From Nocardia camponoti (GTDB lineage Bacteria; Actinomycetota; Actinomycetes; Mycobacteriales; Mycobacteriaceae), in assembly GCF_014646135.1 (NCBI RefSeq), contig NZ_BMMW01000007.1, positions 1-64,000 on the forward strand: 64,000 nucleotides of DNA, written 5' to 3'. The position numbers and the translations under genes were made by a program. Positions within the stretch are counted from its first letter, which is position 1, and each line of letters starts with the position of its first letter. This document shows, piece by piece, positions 34,364 to 42,900 of the stretch. Below the pieces are notes generated by a model. The model saw only the letters and a program-made list of their open reading frames with translations. It searched no databases and had not been told where the DNA came from.

Positions 34364-34438
34364 GCGGGAGGACGTTGCGACCCGACACATGCAAGGCTGG
34401 ACATCCCCAGACCAGCCGTCGGGGCAACGTCCTCCCGC
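34364..34438. repeat. Long bulged hairpin 2 after transfer cluster
   Basis: Three stacked perfect helices: GCGGGAGGACGTTGC (34364-34378) with GCAACGTCCTCCCGC (34424-34438), CCCGAC (34381-34386) with GTCGGG (34418-34423), and GGCTGG (34395-34400) with CCAGCC (34412-34417). The right side is continuous; the left side has 2-nt and 8-nt bulges. This is more structure than a terminator needs. It may be a regulatory RNA, a single-strand origin or an oriT-like element. Confidence 0.6.
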
Positions 34439-34648
34439 GCTCGGCCAATTCTTCTGCGCCACAGCCTGATTAGTAGACGTAGAGGGCGCTCGGCAGCGAC
34501 TAATTCGTGTGCAAAGCTGGGCGAGGTAGCACCTAGCTCGCCCAGCGGGCCGCCTACTGGAGCGGCCTCGGGGACTGACCACCGCCCTTTCACCGAACTT
34601 CAGCATCCGTCTAGGTCCGCCTCCTGTCCAGGCTGGGAGACTGGGCGG
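34439..34648. other. Gene-free stretch before aminotransferase
   Basis: No supported gene. It contains the promoter region of the aminotransferase gene; no clear operator was recognised. Confidence 0.4.
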
Positions 34649-35431
34649 ATGGAACTGAACGGCAGGCCGGTGACGCCGCAGGAGTTGGCAGTGCTCGGGC
34701 TGGTTGGCTATGGACACTTCACCTCCATGAGGGTCGAACGCGGTGGCGCGGTGCGCGGTCTATCTCTGCACCTGGCCCGATTGATCCGTGACTGTCGCGA
34801 GGTATTCGCGATCGACCTCGACACCGATCACGTCCGCCGACTCGTCCGCGACGCGGTGGGCGAGGTGAGTGAGCCGATGGTCGCGCGGGTCACCGTGTTC
34901 GACCCCCGGCTCGAACTCGGCAGGCCGGGCGCGGCCGCCGACCCGCAGATCCTGGTCACCAGCCGCAAGGCGCCCGCCACCCCGCTCGGCCCGCTGAGTT
35001 TGCAGTCCGCGGTCTATGCCCGCGATTTGCCCAGGGTCAAGCACATCGGGTTGTTCGGCGCCATGCACCAGCGTGCTGCGGCCCAGCGCGCCGGTTTCGA
35101 TGACGTCGTCTTCACCACCGCGGAGAGCGCGATCAGCGAGATCGCTACCAGCAACATCGGTTTCATCCGCGACGGTCATCTGATCTGGCCGCACGCCGAC
35201 GTGCTGCCCGGCACCACGATGCAACTGATCAGCCAGACCCGCGACGAAGATGTGCTCGTCGAGAAGGTCACCCTCGCCGACCTAGACCAGTTTGATGCGG
35301 TGATCGCCACCAACGCCGCAGTCGGTGTGCGAGCGGTCAGCAACATCGACGACACCACCTGGTCGACCGAGCACGAGATGATCGAGATTCTGCGCAAGCA
35401 GTACGAATCGATTCCGCCAGAACAGATCTAG
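34649..35431 (+). CDS. Class IV PLP aminotransferase-like protein
   Basis: Fold-type IV PLP enzyme of 260 aa, related to aminodeoxychorismate lyase, D-amino-acid and branched-chain aminotransferases. The candidate PLP Lys is in LPRVKHIGLFGAMHQRA (about residue 130), and the conserved Glu segment is VFTTAESAISEIATSNIGFI. The C-terminal motif VLPGTTMQLI is a variant of the LPGxTR(xxV/L) signature. The ATG at 34649 has a GGAG about 10 nt upstream. It is not part of the transfer machinery and is therefore probably cargo, next to an HTH-SUMF1 gene. The substrate is unknown. Confidence 0.8.
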   Translation: MELNGRPVTPQELAVLGLVGYGHFTSMRVERGGAVRGLSLHLARLIRDCREVFAIDLDTDHVRRLVRDAVGEVSEPMVARVTVFDPRLELGRPGAAADPQILVTSRKAPATPLGPLSLQSAVYARDLPRVKHIGLFGAMHQRAAAQRAGFDDVVFTTAESAISEIATSNIGFIRDGHLIWPHADVLPGTTMQLISQTRDEDVLVEKVTLADLDQFDAVIATNAAVGVRAVSNIDDTTWSTEHEMIEILRKQYESIPPEQI

Positions 35432-35444
35432 CGAATCGGCAGTT

Positions 35445-35490
35445 TCCCATCCCTGTGGCTAGGCTCAGGTGCCAGCGCACAGGGATGGGA
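35445..35490. promoter_or_regulatory. 13-bp perfect inverted repeat, likely operator
   Basis: TCCCATCCCTGTG (35445-35457) and CACAGGGATGGGA (35478-35490) are perfect arms 20 bp apart, ending 11 bp before the ATG of the HTH-SUMF1 gene. The spacer contains a possible -10 element (TAGGCT). An autoregulatory operator or a leader hairpin covering the ribosome site are both possible. Confidence 0.55.
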
Positions 35491-35501
35491 GCCTGCACTC
35501 G

Positions 35502-36434
35502 ATGATCACGCTGCTCGACAAGTGGACCGGTGCCGAGGTGCGCGCGCTGCGCCTGGCTCGTCGGATGAGCTTGGTGGAGTTCGCGGCGCATCTCGGTGTC
35601 GATGACCGGCTGGTGTCCAAGTGGGAGGCTGGCGGTGCGAAGGTGCGGCCACGACCGGTGAACCAGGCAGCGCTGGATACCTCCCTGTCGCGGTTGACCA
35701 ACGACGAGCGACTGCGTTTCACCGAACGGGTTTCACCGGACATGGTCTCGGAGACCCGTGACACCGATGTGCCGATGCAGCCGACCACCGCGCGGCACCC
35801 GATCGACGGCAAGTTGATGACCTGGATCCCGGCGGGGATCTATCTGTCCGGTCTCCAGGAGACAGTCGAGTGGGTCGACGGGTTCTTCCTCGACATCTTC
35901 CCCGTGACGAACTCCGACTATGCCCGGTTCGTCGCGGCGACCGCGCACCGGCCGCCTCAGCATTGGATCGACGGACGGCCGGCGCCGGAGATCGCCGATC
36001 ACCCGGTGGTGTGGGTCAGCCACCACGACGCGGCCGCGTACGCGCGATGGGCGGGCAAGTCGTTGCCCTCCGCGACCCAGTGGGAGAAGTCCGCCCGCGG
36101 CACCCGGGGCAACGACTGGCCATGGGGTAACCAACCAACCCCGGCCAAGGTGAACTGTCGCGGCACCGGACCCAACACCACGACCCCGGTCGACCGGTAC
36201 AAGTCCGGGGTGAGCCCGTACGGGGTCTATGACCTGTGCGGCAACACCTGGGAGTGGCTGGCCACCGAAGGCCAATCGCCTGGCCGCTATCAGCTCAAAG
36301 GTTCGGCGTTCACCAGCCCGTTCGACCGGGCCTTGCCCGCGATGTTCAACGACGCCGACTCCACGATGCTCGACGACGACACGGGATTCCGTTGCGCCAC
36401 AACCGACATGGCGTCAGCGGCAGGCGCCCGCTGA
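35502..36434 (+). CDS. HTH-SUMF1 (FGE-like fold) fusion protein
   Basis: A 310-aa fusion. An XRE HTH fills the first 65 residues (VRALRLARRMSLVEFAAHLG, then VDDRLVSKWEAGG). A SUMF1/EgtB/PvdO-type domain follows (about 100-305) with FFLDIFPVTNSDYARFV, LPSATQWEKSARGTRG, GVYDLCGNTWEWLA and a GFRCA end. In true formylglycine-generating enzymes two catalytic Cys sit in the segment after WEW; here the corresponding LKGSAFTSPFDRALPAM has none, so it is not a standard FGE. It could bind a small ligand that controls the HTH, or have another oxidase activity. GGGAG precedes the ATG. Confidence 0.8.
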   Translation: MITLLDKWTGAEVRALRLARRMSLVEFAAHLGVDDRLVSKWEAGGAKVRPRPVNQAALDTSLSRLTNDERLRFTERVSPDMVSETRDTDVPMQPTTARHPIDGKLMTWIPAGIYLSGLQETVEWVDGFFLDIFPVTNSDYARFVAATAHRPPQHWIDGRPAPEIADHPVVWVSHHDAAAYARWAGKSLPSATQWEKSARGTRGNDWPWGNQPTPAKVNCRGTGPNTTTPVDRYKSGVSPYGVYDLCGNTWEWLATEGQSPGRYQLKGSAFTSPFDRALPAMFNDADSTMLDDDTGFRCATTDMASAAGAR

Positions 36435-36489
36435 CCATCCGGTCTCTGTACCCTCGAGGTATTCCGGCACGTCGAAGGGGACTTGGGTC

Positions 36490-36867
36490 GTGGCCACGTT
36501 CGAGGACAAGTACCAAGCCGTACTGACCTACCTGCGCGACAACCAGCCGAACCTCGGCCAGATCGCCAAGGTCGACACCTACCTCACCGAAACAAACGCA
36601 GCGTTCGAGGCAGCCGAGCTGGACCCTCAGCGGCGGTTGGAGCTGATTGAGCTGCGCAACGAAGCGATGACCGCCGCGACGTCGGCACGCCGATCCGCAC
36701 AACAGGCCGACCAGGCTCTGCGCGACGAAATCGCGGCTGCACTCTCCATTCGCAAGGCCTCACCCCTGACAGCCGCCCGCCGAATTTCACCCTCAGTCGC
36801 CACCGACAACTACACGCCACCACTGCAGTACCCGGGACATGACCGAGACCGGGGCATCTCACGTTAG
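36490..36867 (+). CDS. Hypothetical small helical protein
   Basis: A 125-aa protein, helical and charged, with a likely coiled coil (NEAMTAATSARRSAQQADQA) and a basic tail. The GTG at 36490 follows AAGGGGA by 9-10 nt. I do not recognise the family. It lies between the HTH-SUMF1 gene and a recombinase-like gene on the same strand. Confidence 0.5.
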   Translation: MATFEDKYQAVLTYLRDNQPNLGQIAKVDTYLTETNAAFEAAELDPQRRLELIELRNEAMTAATSARRSAQQADQALRDEIAAALSIRKASPLTAARRISPSVATDNYTPPLQYPGHDRDRGISR

Positions 36868-36936
36868 TTGCTCGGTCACCCGGATGTGTCGGTGTGGTCT
36901 GCGATCCTGGGGAGGGATGAGCGCGGAGGTAGACCG

Positions 36937-37881
36937 GTGACAACTGACAGCCAATTCGATGCCGCTGGGCCAACGGTGCTGTCCGACGCCGACGTTGAGC
37001 TGCTGTCGGGTCTGTCGGCGCCGACGTTGCGCGCGTTCGCCGCGGCGCTTCGGATGTCGTCGCTGGCAGAGAAGACGCAACTGACTTACGTCGAGCGCGT
37101 GCACGATTTCCTGCGCTGGCTCGACGCAGCCCGCCATCCCGCCGCGCTGACGACGACCGCTGGACTGAACGGGGCAGCGGCCGCCTACATCACCGGGTTG
37201 CAGGACCGCGCCGTCGCCGACTCCACGCTCAACGTGTCGCTGGCCGCGCTCGATGCGCTCGGCCAGTGGCTTGGGCTCGGTTCGATCAGCGCGCCGCGTG
37301 CCGTGGTCGACCAGATCACGCCGAAAACGCTCGATCAGCGCCAGCACAGTGCCCTGCTGCGGGCCGCGGCCGCGCGACCGTTGCGGGACTACGCGCTGAT
37401 CAGCGTCGCGCTCGATGCAGGTCCGCGCCAATCGGAGCTGGCCGCGCTCAACATCGCCGACATCGAACTGGACCCCGCCGCCGGGCGCGGCCGCGCCACC
37501 CTCACCAGCCCGAACAAGACCCAACGTCAAGTCCCCCTTGGGCCCGGATGCGTGGCGGTCCTCAACGTCCTGCTGGCAGATCGACGGCGCACCCCCGACG
37601 CCGAATCCCGGCGGCAGCGGGCATTGTTCGTCGGCTCGATGCGGCCGACGCGGTTGTCCGAGCGCAGCATCGACCGCATCGTGCGCGAGGTCGGCCGATC
37701 GGCCAACCCACCCATGGAGATCTCCCCCAGCACGCTGCGCAACACCTGCGAGGCCCGGCTGCTCGCGGCGGGTCGCAACCTCGACGAAGTGGCGACGTTG
37801 ATGGGTCAGCAGCAGCCCAATCTCACCCGCATTCGGGCTCTGGTCCCGCCGCCGCAGATGGAACTCGACTTCACCGTCTAG
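36937..37881 (+). CDS. Recombinase-like protein without catalytic Tyr
   Basis: A 314-aa protein with the two-domain build of a XerC-like recombinase: a core-binding domain (LAEKTQLTYVERVHDFLRWL, about 45-130) and a catalytic-type domain. The first Arg is present (LDAGPRQSELAAL) and a Lys in PNKTQRQVPL. The HxxR box has become SPSTLRNTCEARL (His lost, Arg kept), the second His is Gln (LMGQQQPNLTRI) and no Tyr follows. It should bind DNA but not cleave it by the usual mechanism. The GTG start follows GGAGGT by 6 nt. Confidence 0.7.
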   Translation: MTTDSQFDAAGPTVLSDADVELLSGLSAPTLRAFAAALRMSSLAEKTQLTYVERVHDFLRWLDAARHPAALTTTAGLNGAAAAYITGLQDRAVADSTLNVSLAALDALGQWLGLGSISAPRAVVDQITPKTLDQRQHSALLRAAAARPLRDYALISVALDAGPRQSELAALNIADIELDPAAGRGRATLTSPNKTQRQVPLGPGCVAVLNVLLADRRRTPDAESRRQRALFVGSMRPTRLSERSIDRIVREVGRSANPPMEISPSTLRNTCEARLLAAGRNLDEVATLMGQQQPNLTRIRALVPPPQMELDFTV

Positions 37882-38233
37882 GACCGGGACCAACCGGAGT
37901 ACGGCTGTCGCCGAACCCCTTCGATATCGGTCGCCGACCTCGTGCCCGCCGGTAGCCGCTGGGCAGCAAGTGCCCCGCACGTGAGTCGAATCTGTGAATA
38001 CCTCCCGGCGTAGCGCGCCCGCGCCGATATCTGTCGGTGCCCTCGTCTACAGTGCGAAATCGCGGTGAATGCCGTGGGCCAAGTTCAGGCCCGAGCGATG
38101 AGCGACCCGTGATCGCCTATCAGTGTCTCGCAGGTGCCCCGCACCGAACCACCTCTACACCTTCACTTTTGCCGCGATGCTTCGGCCTGATATCCGCGCG
38201 GTGGTCACGGGCTCACCGTCGATGGGGTTCGCC
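37882..38233. other. Intergenic region without gene
   Basis: About 350 bp in which I see no supported gene or strong repeat. It must contain the promoter for the gene at 38234. Confidence 0.4.
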
Positions 38234-38635
38234 ATGCCGAAAGACCATGCCCGCAAAAACGCTCTCGCCCAACTGAAGCGCGAGTACGAGATCCGCCATC
38301 ACGACGCGATCGCACTGCTCGACCATCCAGACGGCGACGAGCGCGACACGATGCTGTTCTACCTGGCCAGTTACGAGCACATCACCACCTACGACGAGGC
38401 GCTCGCCGAGCTGCACGACCCGCTCAACCAGACCCTGTGCGAGACCTGCGGCTGGACTCTTCGGATGGTCTGCCCGGAATGCCCCGGATGTGGCTGCTAC
38501 AACGGCCGATGCTCGGGATGGCGCCACCGCGAAGACATGGCCGCGACCGGCGATGACGATGGCTTGCGGGAGATGCGCAGCTGCGCTGAATGTGGCGGGG
38601 ACACCGAAGCCTATTACGGATGCGACTGCGACTGA
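38234..38635 (+). CDS. Cys-rich zinc-ribbon-like protein
   Basis: A 133-aa protein with a helical, charged N-terminal half (MPKDHARKNALAQLKREYEI) and a C-terminal half holding 12 Cys in CxxC-type pairs: LCETCGW, CPECPGCGCYNGRC, SCAECGG and GCDCD. It probably binds two or three zinc ions. It is coupled to the Prim-Pol gene by a TGATG overlap, so a role in DNA handling is likely. An in-frame ATG at 38222 is an alternative start. Confidence 0.6.
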   Translation: MPKDHARKNALAQLKREYEIRHHDAIALLDHPDGDERDTMLFYLASYEHITTYDEALAELHDPLNQTLCETCGWTLRMVCPECPGCGCYNGRCSGWRHREDMAATGDDDGLREMRSCAECGGDTEAYYGCDCD

Positions 38636-39210
38636 TGACCCCTCCGCGTTGCCCTGATCCCGGTCCGCTGCTGAACCGCGGACTGGCAGTGTTCCCGCTC
38701 CCACCAGGGGCCAAAGCCGCGCCGGCAGGCTGGCAGCACACCATCATCACCGTCGGCGCGTCCGCGCTGGAAGCAGTTCGCGCGAGCTGGCCGACGATGT
38801 CCAACATCGGTATCGCCTGCCGCGCATCGGGAGTCATCGGCATCGACTTGGACCGCCACACCACCGGCCACGGTGCCAATGTCGGCGCCGATGGCGTAGA
38901 CCAGTTCGCCCAGATATGCCGGTGGCATCGCCGACGATGGCCGCACACCTTGGAGGTCGCGACTCCCAACGACGGCCGCCACCTACTGTTCCGAGTGCCG
39001 CCAGGTGTGGTCGTGGAATCAGTGTCGGGCGGGACGTCCCGGCTCGGTCCGGGAATCGATATTCGAGGCACCGGCTACAGGCTCGGCGGCTACCTAGCAG
39101 GACCGGGGTCGGTGGTCGGCGGCCGCGAGTACACGATCGCGGTCGACACCGACATCGCGATGCTGCCGGACTGGCTCGTCGCACTGATCGGGAAGCGAGA
39201 TCGTCGATGA
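38635..39210 (+). CDS. Bifunctional primase/polymerase (Prim-Pol) domain protein
   Basis: A 191-aa protein consisting almost only of a Prim-Pol domain: LAVFPLPPGAKAAPAGWQ, NIGIACRASGVIGIDLDRH (metal-binding acidic pair), WPHTLEVATPNDGRHLLFRVP, GIDIRGTGYRLGGYLAGPGS. Such domains synthesise primers or short DNA on plasmids and phages, usually fused to a helicase, which is absent here. It overlaps the Cys-rich gene and the next small gene. Confidence 0.85.
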   Translation: MTPPRCPDPGPLLNRGLAVFPLPPGAKAAPAGWQHTIITVGASALEAVRASWPTMSNIGIACRASGVIGIDLDRHTTGHGANVGADGVDQFAQICRWHRRRWPHTLEVATPNDGRHLLFRVPPGVVVESVSGGTSRLGPGIDIRGTGYRLGGYLAGPGSVVGGREYTIAVDTDIAMLPDWLVALIGKRDRR

Positions 39211-39389
39211 AATTCCGGATCACCGGTACCCTCGACGAGCTGCGGCGTGCCCGTGCCCTGCTCGGGGAGACCTTCGATGTTCGTGAGGCGTCCCAGCCCT
39301 ACCTCAACCGTGGCGATTCCACCCTGTACCGCCTCTACATCGACGCCGAACTCCCCACCGACGCAACAGACCCTGCGGCCGGGGGCTGA
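39207..39389 (+). CDS. Small protein coupled to Prim-Pol
   Basis: A 60-aa protein (MKFRITGTLDELRRARALLG, then FDVREASQPYLNRGDSTLYRL) starting in an ATGA overlap. The beta-alpha-beta pattern resembles small proteins often found with primase genes in actinobacterial phages and plasmids. Its function is unknown. Confidence 0.6.
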   Translation: MKFRITGTLDELRRARALLGETFDVREASQPYLNRGDSTLYRLYIDAELPTDATDPAAGG

Positions 39390-39398
39390 CCAACCGAG

Positions 39399-39653
39399 TC
39401 AGGAGGACGCCGCCACAGGCGTGACGGTGAAGCTCACCTTGCGGGGATCCATGCCCGCCGAGACCACCTCGTCGATCACTTCGTCGAGGATGTCGATCCA
39501 GCGCATCGCCTCCGAGACGCCCTGCAGCCCATGCAGTTCGTGGCACTCGACGAGGAGCCTGGTCACAGCGGCCTCGTCACCAGTGAGGTGGGCGAGATGG
39601 ATCGCGCACGCTCGGTTCATGATGTCGTGTGTGGGACTGGCTGGTTCGGTCAT
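39399..39653 (-). CDS. Hypothetical small protein
   Basis: An 84-aa acidic helical protein (CAIHLAHLTGDEAAVTRLLV, VSEAMRWIDILDEVIDEVV). The ATG at 39653 has no obvious ribosome site; longer frames begin at 39812 with a TTG. It converges with the Prim-Pol genes. I cannot assign a family. Confidence 0.45.
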   Translation of the reverse strand: MTEPASPTHDIMNRACAIHLAHLTGDEAAVTRLLVECHELHGLQGVSEAMRWIDILDEVIDEVVSAGMDPRKVSFTVTPVAASS

Positions 39654-39936
39654 CGGTTGATCATCGGCCACCACGCCGGTATCGCGTGTGGGATCGGCCG
39701 TGCTCCGCGCCGATACTGCCAGGTCGATCCCGGTAGCCGTACGCTGGTCGGCCCAGTCCCGCCGTATCCGTTGGTGTTCGGCAACCACTACCGGAAGCAC
39801 TGGAAACGGCAATGCCCCCCGAGGCTTAGGTCAGAGGCGCCTCCCGGCGAAAGTGCCGGAAGTGGCGTGTCCCAGAGGCGATCGGGGGGCGTACACCACG
39901 AGCGTATCGCACCGAATGCGCGCTCGTCGAGGGGAT
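39654..39936. other. Gene-free stretch after methylase/helicase gene
   Basis: No supported gene. GCCCCCCGA (39814-39822) and TCGGGGGGC (39883-39891) form a 9-bp inverted repeat 60 bp apart, which could terminate the giant minus-strand gene. Confidence 0.35.
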
Positions 39937-42900
39937 TTAACGCTGGCGCGGCCCCCTTCCGGCGTCGCGGGTGATCACCATCGGGCCCACCGGCCCGTTG
40001 ACGACGGCGGCGCCGCCCATCATCCCGACCATCGCCGCGGCATCGTGCATGGCCATATCGCTGACCGACATCTCCTCAGCGGCCGCCCCGCCGTCGCCAG
40101 CTGTGCCGTCAGGATCGTCGGCGTTGCTGCCGAGCAGTTCGGCGTTGATCTCCTTCTGCCGCTCCTTCAGGCTGTCGAGACGTTCGGTGTGCTCGAACGG
40201 TTTACCCAGCCGGGCGGTAGCCCGGGCGAGTTCATCCTTCTCGGTGGCGAGCTGGTTGGTGGCCACCTCGAGCCGCTTGTCCAGCCCCTCGAGACCATTT
40301 TCGAGCCGGACGATGACCGCCATGCCGCCCTTTTCCAGCGTGGCGCGATCGAGGGAGACGTGGTGGTTGTCGCCGAGCTCGGCGAACTTCACCGCAACCT
40401 TGGCGTCACGTCCGGTCGGAACGTTGCACGCGTTGAGAGTGAAGCCACCGAGTGTTCCGATGCCGTTGTCCTCGAAGGGCTTCCAGACCGAACGCGGGTC
40501 CTCGAGCAGCTTGCGCAGGCGCGCGGCCAGGACGTCACCGGCTTCGACACGGTTGTCGAACCAGCGGCCGCTGATCGTGGCGGTGAACGCATCACCACGG
40601 GTCGGCTGGCGCCGGGCGATCGCGGCGGTGAAGTCCGTGATCTCCTCCTCGAGCCTCGGGATGGCGTGTTCGGCGTCGCGGATGCGGATTTGGAGCATCG
40701 ACTGGCTGCGCTGGTGCGCGCGGCGTAGCCGGTCGAGTTTGGTGACCTCGACGTCGAGTTCGGCCTTCTCCAGCACCAGCGGGTTGCCCGAGGCGATGGC
40801 CAGTGCCTCGTTCGCCGACAGCGCCGCATCGCCGATGTCGTCGACCTCCCGGACATCGAGATTGCCCTTCATGAACTGGTTGATGAAGGTGGCCTTGCGG
40901 GCTTGGGTCGCCCACATCCGGGCGTCGAACGTGCCCTCGGTGACCACGCGGCCAATCGCTATCTCAGCGTTCTGGTTGCCCTGCCGAACCCCGCGCCCGT
41001 CGCGCTGCTCGATGTCGGCGGGGCGCCACGGGCAATCGACGTGCAGCATGGCGACCATGCGGAACTGGACGTTGGTGCCCACGCCCATCTTCGAGGTGGA
41101 CCCGAGCAGGAACTGGATCGTGCCGTCCTTGGCCTGGGCGAACAGGCGCGCTTTGGCGCGGTCGTTCTTGGCGTCGTGGATGTAGGCGATCAGCTCCGGA
41201 TCGACGTCGTGGTGGGCGACCAGGCGCTGCTTGATCGCGTCGTAGGCGTTCCAGTTCTCCGACGGGGTGCCCAGGTCGCAGAATCCGGTGACCAGCCCGC
41301 CGCGGCGTGGGTGTGGCTCACCGGAGCGGTCGAGATAGACCGTGTCCTTGCTCTGTTCCCACTTCTGATACAGCCAGTCCGCAGCCGCGTTGATCTTGAG
41401 CCCGTACTCCTCGGGGTCGTCGATCGCGTCGGCGCCGCCGTGGTCGAACAGCTCGTCGTCCCGGGCGATGTTGCGGGCAGTCAGCAGTCGCAGATCCAGG
41501 GCGGCCGCGCGGCCGTCGCTGCTGATCGAGAGCATGTTGTCCTGGGAGGGGTCGACCGCGCGCGACTTCACCAACTGGGCACGGTGGCCCAGGCTCTGAA
41601 CGTAGTCGAGCTGGGCGGCTGTGGCCGGGACCGAGATGATCTCCGGGGCCCGTTCGCCGTCGCCGGGCCGGCGCGCCAATAGCGGCACCGGCAGGTTCAG
41701 GTCTTCGGGCAGCTTCACATCGGCGGCGACGTGGAACATCCGCTGGAGTTCTTGGATGTTGCGGAACCCGGCGAAGCGGGTCTTCATCGCCCAGGAGTTG
41801 CCGTCGACCGACATTTCGAGCTGGGTCTTGGTCTTGCCGAATGTCGCGGCCCAGTCGTCGAAGTGGTTGATTCCGGCCTTTTCGAGCAGGTCCGGGCGCA
41901 GGTAGCGCTGCATCACGTAGGCCTCGGTGATGCTGTTGGCGATCGGGGTGGCTGTGGCACCGGTGAGGGCGCGCCCGTTGTGCTTGTCGCGCAGGTACTC
42001 CACCACCATGTGCAGTTTCTGCGCGCGCTGACTGCCCTCGATCGCGGCGGACTCGATGTTGGAGTCGGTGGCCAGGTTCTTGTAGTCGTGGAGCTCGTCG
42101 ACGACGAGGTAGTCCATCCCGGTCATCTCGAAGGTGATGCCCGGATCCATCTGGCTGTTGAGCTTGGCCTTGAGCTTCTCCTCCACCTTGAGGATCGCGT
42201 CTTCGATTCGTTTGACCGTGTGGTTCTTCGCGCCGTTGGCCTTGAGCTGCTGCAGATGCTGGCGGCGTGGTTCGATCTCGCGATCGAAGTACCAGTGCGC
42301 GGTCTCGTTGGAGACCTCGAGGCGCTGGAACGAGCCGCGCGTCATGATCACCGCGTCCCAGTCACCGGTCGCCGCGCGGGCGACGAACGCGCGCCGCTTC
42401 TCCCCCGCCAGGTCCTCGGTGCCTGCGGCCAGCACACGGGCCTGCGGGTAGGCCTGCAAGAACTCGGAGGCGAACTGGTCGAGCATGTGGTTGGGCACCA
42501 CGATCGCGGGCTTGTTCACCAGGCCAAGACGTTTGAGTTCCATGACGCCCATGGCCATTTCGAGGGTCTTGCCAGCACCCACGGCGTGGAACAGTCCGAC
42601 ATTGGGTTCGGCGATCATGCGGGCGACAGCGGCGCGTTGGTGCGGCCGCGGTTCGATGGTCTTCGACAGGCCGGGAAGGCTCAGTTCGGAGCCGTCGTAG
42701 GTGCGCAGCACCAGGTTGTTGAAGCGCCGGTTGTAGACCTCGGACAGGCGGGTGGCGCGGGCTGGGTTCTCCCACACCCATTCGGAGAACCGCTCGTTGA
42801 GGATTTCGCCCTTCTCGATCGCCGCCTCGGTCTCGGTGGCGTTGAAGATGCGGGCCTCGCCGGATTCGTCGACGTCATAGACCCGGATCTGGGATTGGCG

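Noticed and set aside
39814..39891. 9-bp inverted repeat 60 bp apart as a regulatory element
   Set aside because: Arms are mostly runs of C and G and far apart, so chance pairing is likely; kept only as a weak terminator remark.
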